From W11650 sp041844915 (GTDB lineage: Bacteria > Bacillota > Clostridia > Lachnospirales > Vallitaleaceae): a DNA stretch of 10,300 nt. Positions 5,502 through 10,300 of the stretch are shown piece after piece. Under the pieces are notes generated by a model. It made no database searches. It saw nothing but the letters and a program-made list of their open reading frames with translations, and was not told the DNA's origin. The stretch is from contig JBGZBY010000012.1 of assembly GCA_041844915.1 (NCBI GenBank), forward strand, positions 1 through 10,300. The letters are read 5' to 3'. Numbering within the stretch: position 1 is the stretch's first letter; each line of letters opens with the position of its first letter. Both the position numbers and the translations under genes were made by a program.

Positions 5502-6269
5502 TTGGAAAATGCAATGGAGTTAAGAGGTGTTCGCAAGGTCTATACCATGGGTCAGGAAAAGGTGGTGGCACTTGATCATATTGACCTAGATGTTTATAAG
5601 GGTGAGATCATGTGTTTGTTAGGTCCCTCTGGTTCGGGTAAATCAACACTGCTGAACATGATGGCAGGATTAGAAAAACCAACAGCAGGAACAATATTTT
5701 TTAATAAATTTCCCATTCATAAGATGAACGAAAATCAATTGGCGGAATTCCGCCGAAAGTATATTGGTTTTGTTTTTCAGCAGTACAATCTGGTCAATAC
5801 GCTGACTGCTTTGGAAAATATTACTTTACCCTTGATTTTTAAGGGAGAGAGCAAGCGCAAAAGAAATTCCGTTGGGAAAGATATGATGCAGCAGGTAGGT
5901 TTGGGAGAAAGGATGTATCATAGACCGCCGGAGATGTCAGGCGGACAGCAGCAGAGAGTATCTATTGCCAGAGCTTTTGTCAACCGACCGGAATTGATTT
6001 TTGCCGATGAACCAACCGGCAATCTGGATACGAAAACTTCAGATGATATGATGAAAATGATGGTGCGCATGGTCAGAAAAGAGAAAAAGACACTAATTAT
6101 TGTTACCCATGATGAGGAACTGTCCGAATATGCTGATCGGATTGTTCATATCCGAGATGGCAATATTCAGAAGATAGTGGAAAATGCTGATAACAAGGCA
6201 GATAGCTATTTACTGGAATATGAGCAGGAGCAGGAGCAAGAAAGAAAAACCATTACCAAGCAAAATTAG
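5502..6269 (+). CDS. ABC transporter ATPase, LolD/MacB-type (MacB-like exporter)
   Basis: With a TTG start at 5502 this is 255 residues. Motifs in order: Walker A GPSGSGKS (41-48), Q-loop FQQ (92-94) followed by YNLV, signature SGGQQQR (146-152), Walker B LIFADE (165-170) with EPTGNLD, and H-loop H203. FQQYNLV and EPTGNLD mark the LolD/MacB/FtsE group that powers mechanotransmission-type transporters. The start was chosen because GAGGTG (5490-5495) lies six bases before this TTG; a GTG at 5493 in the same frame would fall inside that ribosome site, and an ATG at 5514 is a further option. It should dimerise under the FtsX-type permease two genes downstream. The tail beyond the ATPase core is rich in Glu and Gln (EQEQEQE at 241-247), coded by three near-copies of GAGCAG. 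The transported substrate is unknown; drug, peptide, lipid or lipoprotein are all possible. Confidence 0.92.
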   Translation: MENAMELRGVRKVYTMGQEKVVALDHIDLDVYKGEIMCLLGPSGSGKSTLLNMMAGLEKPTAGTIFFNKFPIHKMNENQLAEFRRKYIGFVFQQYNLVNTLTALENITLPLIFKGESKRKRNSVGKDMMQQVGLGERMYHRPPEMSGGQQQRVSIARAFVNRPELIFADEPTGNLDTKTSDDMMKMMVRMVRKEKKTLIIVTHDEELSEYADRIVHIRDGNIQKIVENADNKADSYLLEYEQEQEQERKTITKQN

Positions 6270-6307
6270 AGCAACAAATTCTAAATTAATAAAGAGTGGA
6301 GGATATT

Positions 6308-8413
6308 ATGAAAAAGATGAAGAAAATAACAACTGTTCTATGCGTTTTGCTTTTACTGCTGGCGAATATTTCGCCAATGCTCGCAGTAGAGAAAAGTACA
6401 TCAAACACGACAATTGCCAAACCTGCTCTGCAAATTTTGAGTACCGAAACGCACAGAGTTTATTCGCAAAAGGAAAATACAATCACTTTCAGTTTAAATA
6501 ATACCTCGCGCTTTACTGCCAATGAGGTAAAGATTAGACCGGATATTACAGCAGAAAAGGCGGTTGCTGGAGTGAGAATTTTATCGACATTGTTGGAGCC
6601 AAATAACCAAAACATTGCTCCAGATGCGGCTAGACAATACCAAATCCGACTGGTGGTAGACAGTACTGCCAAAGAGGGGATTTATCCGATCTATTTAGAT
6701 GTTACCTATAAAAACAATGCTGGCAATCCGTTCCAGACAACACTTTTGCTTTATTATGAAGTGCGTAAAGACGAAACACAGTTGGAAAAAATCGAAATTG
6801 TTGAGGATAATTTCGCAGAACTGAAGCCGGAGGTAGACAAAGAACTCACTCTTCGCTATAAAATTAAAAACGATGCGGATTATCAGGCGCGCAATGTAAA
6901 AACCAGAATCGAAGGACTTCCAGCAAGTTTTACTTTGAAATCGTCCAACGATACAGTAACGATTGGAAATATTATGCCCTTGATTGCAAAGCCAGCAGAG
7001 TTTACCTACTATTTAAAGTCGGATATTGCTGCCGGAAGCTACCCATTTACAGTCATTTACGAATATGAAAATCAGGATGGGCAGAGAATTGTTCGTCAGA
7101 AAAGCTATAATGTGTTTGTATCTCCAGAAGAAATTGGCAACGCAACCGGTAAGCTGACTTATAGTGCATTTTCTTATCCCAATTCCGTTGTTCAGGAACA
7201 GGAGTTTCCGATTTCCTTCCGAATTACCAATACCGGTGATAAGGATATTAAAGAACTAAATGTGAAAATGGCAGATAATACTGTGTTTCTACCGAAAACA
7301 CAGTCTATCATTAAATTTAATGAATTAAAGCAAGGAGAGAGCCAGACTTATACGGTAACTGTTATTGGTACAGGCGATGGATTAAAGGACAGAAATTATC
7401 CGATTACTTTTGAAATCAGCTATAAAACAAGTACAGCCAAAGATGCAGCAGTGATTACGGATACACAGGTAATAGGTGTGTATTTGGATGCAAAAGAGGA
7501 CGAAAAGGATAAAGAAAAAAATCTTCCAAAGATTATTTTGGATTCTTATAAAATTGAGCCAACCATTGTTCAGGCTGGTCAAGAATTTAAGTTGAATATG
7601 GTATTTAAAAATACCAATCATACAAAAGATATTTATAATGTTAAGGCATATTTGACCTTTGATGTTGCAACCGGCAGAGATACTGTGCAGCAAAATGTAT
7701 TTTCTCCAATCAACAGCAGCAACACTTTTTACATTAATCATATTGCGCCAAATCAGGCAGTTAGTCAGGATTTTCATATGTATGTAGTGCCAGATGCAGC
7801 ACCAAAAACATATACAGTAAATGTAAACTTTGAATATGAGGATAAAGATGGAAAACAGATTACTTCAAAAGAATTGGTAGGAATTCCGGTCATGCAGACA
7901 AGTAAAGTAGAGGCTTCGGAGTTAACAATACCAAGCTCTACTTCTGTTGGCAGCGAAATCTCGGTTAACTTTAACATTTATAATACCGGAAAATCTAAAG
8001 TCTATAACTTGATGATTAATGCAGAAGGCGATTTTTCAGCAGATCCAAACAATCAATATATCGGTAATTTTGATGTTGGACAGAGTAATTCTTATGAAGG
8101 TTATCTGCGCTTTTCCGAGATAGGAGAACAGACTGGAAAATTTGTGATTACGTATGAAGATCAAAATGGTAAGAAATTTACAATAGAAAAAGAATTTACG
8201 ATTTTTGTAGAAGATGCTATGCCGGTTATGCCGGATTTGCCAAGTGAAAGTGGTGCAAATGGAGAACTTCCGCAAGAAAATCCGGCAGGATCTTTGCCTT
8301 GGGGAATGATTGTCGGTGGTATTGTTGGCTTTTTGGCAATTGTGCTTATTATAGTCGGTATTATTCGTAAACGGAAACATAAAAAGGAGATGAACTCCTA
8401 TGAAGAAAAGTGA
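6308..8413 (+). CDS. Membrane-anchored surface protein with five Ig-like repeats (COG1361/CARDB/NEW3-like), exporter accessory
   Basis: A 701-residue protein with a signal peptide (KKMKK, then VLCVLLLLLANISPMLA, cut near residue 26), a long extracellular part, one C-terminal membrane helix (about 665-686, starting WGMIVGG) and a basic cytosolic tail (RKRKHKK). The outside part reads as five beta-sandwich repeats at about 40-152, 158-271, 283-393, 408-528 and 533-634. Each ends in a Tyr-rich strand, an E(N/D).DG(Q/K)-type turn and a closing V-rich strand (IYEYENQDGQ, NFEYEDKDGK, ITYEDQNGKK). Repeats 2-5 also carry an N(T/D) turn (KNDAD, TNTGD, KNTNH, YNTGK). This matches COG1361/CARDB/NEW3-type proteins, with no enzyme motif and no LPXTG. 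The ATG at 6308 has GTGGAGG at 6296-6302; that GTG is the ribosome site, not the start. The gene sits between ATPase and permease genes, 38 bases from the former and overlapping the latter by 14, so it is probably a dedicated partner. Its role is inferred from context only. Confidence 0.8.
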   Translation: MKKMKKITTVLCVLLLLLANISPMLAVEKSTSNTTIAKPALQILSTETHRVYSQKENTITFSLNNTSRFTANEVKIRPDITAEKAVAGVRILSTLLEPNNQNIAPDAARQYQIRLVVDSTAKEGIYPIYLDVTYKNNAGNPFQTTLLLYYEVRKDETQLEKIEIVEDNFAELKPEVDKELTLRYKIKNDADYQARNVKTRIEGLPASFTLKSSNDTVTIGNIMPLIAKPAEFTYYLKSDIAAGSYPFTVIYEYENQDGQRIVRQKSYNVFVSPEEIGNATGKLTYSAFSYPNSVVQEQEFPISFRITNTGDKDIKELNVKMADNTVFLPKTQSIIKFNELKQGESQTYTVTVIGTGDGLKDRNYPITFEISYKTSTAKDAAVITDTQVIGVYLDAKEDEKDKEKNLPKIILDSYKIEPTIVQAGQEFKLNMVFKNTNHTKDIYNVKAYLTFDVATGRDTVQQNVFSPINSSNTFYINHIAPNQAVSQDFHMYVVPDAAPKTYTVNVNFEYEDKDGKQITSKELVGIPVMQTSKVEASELTIPSSTSVGSEISVNFNIYNTGKSKVYNLMINAEGDFSADPNNQYIGNFDVGQSNSYEGYLRFSEIGEQTGKFVITYEDQNGKKFTIEKEFTIFVEDAMPVMPDLPSESGANGELPQENPAGSLPWGMIVGGIVGFLAIVLIIVGIIRKRKHKKEMNSYEEK

Positions 8414-9788
8414 TTTAATTATTATGAGTATGGGAAACCTGTGGCGGCGGAAGTTGAGAACAATTCTAACTTTACTGGGCGTTATCATAGGTACCACTTC
8501 GATTATTATTATGATCTCGCTTGGTGTGGGAATGAAAGAAAGCATTAATGCAGAACTAAAGGATATGGGTTCATTGAATATTATTTCGGTAGGAAAACGA
8601 TATGATTTTCAAAAACAGACTGATGATAAAAAGAAAGTTTTGCTTAATGATGAAGCGGTTTCTAAAATAGAACAGATTGAAGGTGTAACAGCAGTTTCTC
8701 CGGTAAAAAATATGACAGTTATGCTTCGGCGTGGAAAGTATTATGCTTATGCTAGTATGACTGGAATTAAGAAAGATGTCTTGGCTTTGCAAAATCCGAA
8801 ACTTACTTCTGGGGAATTCTTTAATGAAGCAGAAAGGTATGATTTTTTGTTTGGCGGAGAGATTCCTTATAGTTTTAGCGATCCTAGAGGGAGAAATGGC
8901 GAATTTTTCGGTGGTTTTTATGCAGCGGAAGGTTTTGAACGCCCTGCACCTAAAGTTGATGTGATGACAGAGCAGATTCTTTTGAATCCCAATACCGATT
9001 ATGGTCGCCCAGGGCTTGAGCAAGCAGAAAAGCAAAAAATTCCTAGACCAATTAAAATTACGGTTAGTGGTTTGTTAAAGGTTGGAAACTGGCGCTATGA
9101 TAACCAAATTTATACTTCATTGGAAACTTTTGATAAGATTCAAAAAGATTATGACAAGTGGCAAAAAAAGGTAAATCCTGATACATCGAAGTTGCCCGGA
9201 GTAAAACCGGTAAATAAACGAAAAATTGAGTATGACGAGGTACAAGTCTTTGTATCGGACACAAAAAAAATTCCGGAAATACAGCAAGCCATAAGAGATA
9301 TGGGTTATAATGCGAATTCCATGATTGAACTGGTCAATCAGCTTAGTGGCTTTGCCAATATTGCACAGATGGTATTAGGTGGTATTGGTGGGGTATCTCT
9401 GATTGTTGCGGCAATCGGTATTTCTAATACCATGGTCATGTCGATTTATGAAAGAACCAAAGAGATTGGTGTTATGAAGGTTATCGGTGCGTCCTTGAAC
9501 GATATTCAAGGTATGTTTCTGACAGAAGCTGCTTTGATTGGATTGATTGGAGGGATTATTGGTTTGATTTTTAGTACAGGCGGTTCTATGCTGTTAAATG
9601 CTCTGACCAAAGGAATTACCTTATTTGGTGGCGGTCTAGGAGGAGAAACTCCTCCATTGTCGGTAATTCCGATTTGGCTGTATTTGTTGGGTATGATATT
9701 TACCACTATCGTAGGGCTAGTTTCCGGCTATCTTCCGGCGCGGCGAGCAATGCGTCTATCTGTATTAAGCGCGCTTCGTAACGAATAA
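8400..9788 (+). CDS. MacB/FtsX-family ABC transporter permease
   Basis: A 462-residue permease with MacB topology. A cytosolic N-terminus with the coupling stretch NLWRRKLRTILTLLGVIIG leads into TM1 (about 21-43). A large extracellular MacB_PCD-like domain follows (about 45-318), then three helices at about 324-348, 372-396 and 424-446. The FtsX signature is clear: ISNTMVMSIYERTKEIGVMK (341-360) with VIGAS, and the closing GYLPARRA (443-450). Such permeases do not move substrate through the membrane but transmit ATP-driven motion to the outer face. The ATG lies 14 bases inside the upstream gene with AGGAG at 8385-8389, so the two are translationally coupled. Odd points: the extracellular domain holds a Gly/Phe/Arg-rich stretch (about 150-205, with FGGFYAAEGFERP), and the loop before the last helix is Gly-rich (LFGGGLGGETPP, 408-419). 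It probably pairs with the ATPase two genes upstream. Confidence 0.92.
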   Translation: MKKSDLIIMSMGNLWRRKLRTILTLLGVIIGTTSIIIMISLGVGMKESINAELKDMGSLNIISVGKRYDFQKQTDDKKKVLLNDEAVSKIEQIEGVTAVSPVKNMTVMLRRGKYYAYASMTGIKKDVLALQNPKLTSGEFFNEAERYDFLFGGEIPYSFSDPRGRNGEFFGGFYAAEGFERPAPKVDVMTEQILLNPNTDYGRPGLEQAEKQKIPRPIKITVSGLLKVGNWRYDNQIYTSLETFDKIQKDYDKWQKKVNPDTSKLPGVKPVNKRKIEYDEVQVFVSDTKKIPEIQQAIRDMGYNANSMIELVNQLSGFANIAQMVLGGIGGVSLIVAAIGISNTMVMSIYERTKEIGVMKVIGASLNDIQGMFLTEAALIGLIGGIIGLIFSTGGSMLLNALTKGITLFGGGLGGETPPLSVIPIWLYLLGMIFTTIVGLVSGYLPARRAMRLSVLSALRNE

Positions 9789-9832
9789 AAAGCCTTGCAC
9801 AGAGAAGTGGTGCAAGTAGCTTGAATAAAGAG

Positions 9833-9868
9833 AAAAATCCCTGCCGGAAAATTGCGGCAGGGATTTTT
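9833..9868. terminator. Bidirectional rho-independent terminator
   Basis: A perfect 14-bp inverted repeat (9833-9846 and 9855-9868, core ATCCCTGCCG / CGGCAGGGAT) with an 8-base loop has A residues on the left and T residues on the right, so it can end transcription from both directions. On the plus strand it follows the permease by about 45 bases; on the minus strand it lies downstream of the AIM24 gene. A smaller hairpin (CTTGCAC at 9794-9800, GTGCAAG at 9810-9816) without a T run precedes it. Confidence 0.9.
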
Positions 9869-9883
9869 GCATCCAAATATTTG

Positions 9884-9903
9884 AAAAAGGCAAGCGGCGC
9901 TTG
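9884..9903 (-). terminator. Short minus-strand terminator after the AIM24-family gene
   Basis: Read on the minus strand, CAAGC GCC GCTTG (9903-9891) is followed by CC and five T residues (complement of 9884-9888). The 5-bp stem is short but G/C-rich. It lies about 100 bases past the stop of the converging gene, before the larger bidirectional terminator. Confidence 0.4.
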
Positions 9904-9999
9904 TTATGTTCTTACTCAGACCTTGTCCGGGGAAGAGCCCAAAGACTGCTGCCTTCTTTAGAAAGCTTGTAGCCTAAGGAATTTTGCAGCAATGGACTG

Positions 10000-10300
10000 C
10001 TATTTTCCGGTTACGAGATAGGGGCTGATAATTCCGGCTACCTTGGAAACAGGCATGGTTTGCAGCAGAATTTTACCCGGACCGGTAACAACAGTGTTGA
10101 AGATTCCTTCGCCGCCAAAGAGCATGTTCTTTACACCCTTGACTGTTTGAATATCCATCTGCACGGTATCCTCCATCATTGCCAGATAGCCGGTATCAAT
10201 TACCATCTGCTGTCCCGGCGCAAGGATGTATTCCATAGCGTAGCCATCGATTTCAACAAAGACGATTCCATGCCCGGAAAGCTTTTGCATGATGAAGCCC
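10000..10300 (-). CDS. AIM24-family protein, C-terminal part (5' end outside the window)
   Basis: The last 99 codons of a minus-strand gene; the frame continues past the right edge (GFI precedes MQKLSG), so the Met at 10288-10290 is not necessarily the start. The sequence MQKLSGHGIVFVEIDGYAME, LAPGQQMVIDTGYLAMMEDT, then VKGVKNMLFGGEGIFNTVVT and a closing GPGKILLQTMP matches the conserved end of the AIM24 / TIGR00266 family of beta-rich proteins. The family markers are the Q(K)LSG.G..F.E..G stretch, the PG....VD.G....... turn, and LFGGEG.F. AIM24 in yeast affects mitochondrial inner-membrane organisation; the bacterial proteins have no settled function. No signal peptide or membrane helix is visible in this part. 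It converges on the ABC operon and does not belong to it. Confidence 0.88.
   Translation of the reverse strand, partial: GFIMQKLSGHGIVFVEIDGYAMEYILAPGQQMVIDTGYLAMMEDTVQMDIQTVKGVKNMLFGGEGIFNTVVTGPGKILLQTMPVSKVAGIISPYLVTGK

Noticed and set aside
6184..6501. Plus-strand ORF of 105 codons spanning the ATPase/repeat-protein junction
   Set aside because: Out of frame with two well-supported genes; no motif.
8036..9035. Minus-strand ORFs of 169 and 154 codons within the repeat protein and permease genes
   Set aside because: Ile/Phe/Asn-rich shadows of A/T-rich coding sequence without ribosome sites.
1..10300. CRISPR arrays, tRNA or rRNA genes, insertion sequences, phage attachment sites
   Set aside because: No regularly spaced direct repeats of CRISPR length, no tRNA-like cloverleaf, and no transposase or terminal inverted repeats were seen on either strand.

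Overview
The window looks like a chromosomal stretch from a Gram-positive, low-to-moderate-GC anaerobe, most likely a member of the Clostridia (Bacillota). This is inferred from strong AGGAGG-type ribosome sites, TTGACA/TATAAT-type promoters, hairpin-plus-T terminators, and exported proteins built for a single-membrane cell. No gene here fixes the genus.

Layout. Positions 1-141 are the last codons of a TrkH-type potassium transporter, followed by a terminator. Positions 142-1965 are a gene-poor, partly decayed stretch. It holds a 65-codon ORF that resembles only the tail of a Nudix hydrolase, an intact secreted NlpC/P60 peptidase overlapping it by ATGA, and a frameshifted remnant of the C-terminus of a methyl-accepting chemotaxis protein. 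Positions 1966-4755 are a three-gene catabolic operon of two different sugar-phosphate isomerase/epimerase-type TIM barrels and a Gfo/Idh/MocA oxidoreductase, with a cre/LacI-like operator upstream and a clear terminator at 4918-4950. Positions 4951-5501 are a long regulatory region with three promoter-like elements, an inverted repeat, three helically phased TTTTAAT repeats and an unused strong Shine-Dalgarno sequence. Positions 5502-9788 are a three-gene exporter operon: LolD/MacB-type ATPase, a membrane-anchored protein of five Ig-like repeats, and a MacB/FtsX-type permease. A bidirectional terminator follows, and an AIM24-family gene converges from the right edge on the minus strand.

How the genes work together. 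The oxidoreductase and the two TIM barrels probably act in sequence on an unusual sugar or polyol, in an oxidise-then-isomerise/eliminate scheme as in inositol or 3-keto-glycoside degradation. The substrate cannot be read from the sequence, and no transporter lies beside them. In the exporter operon the ATPase and the four-helix permease should form the mechanotransmission-type ABC core. The large repeat protein, encoded between them and overlapping the permease gene, takes the genomic place that a periplasmic adaptor (MacA) has in Gram-negatives.

The strongest candidate for an under-described system is this ATPase / five-repeat surface protein / MacB-like permease unit with its elaborate upstream control region. 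It is visibly more A/T-rich in codon use than the sugar operon and the NlpC/P60 region, which could mean separate ancestry.
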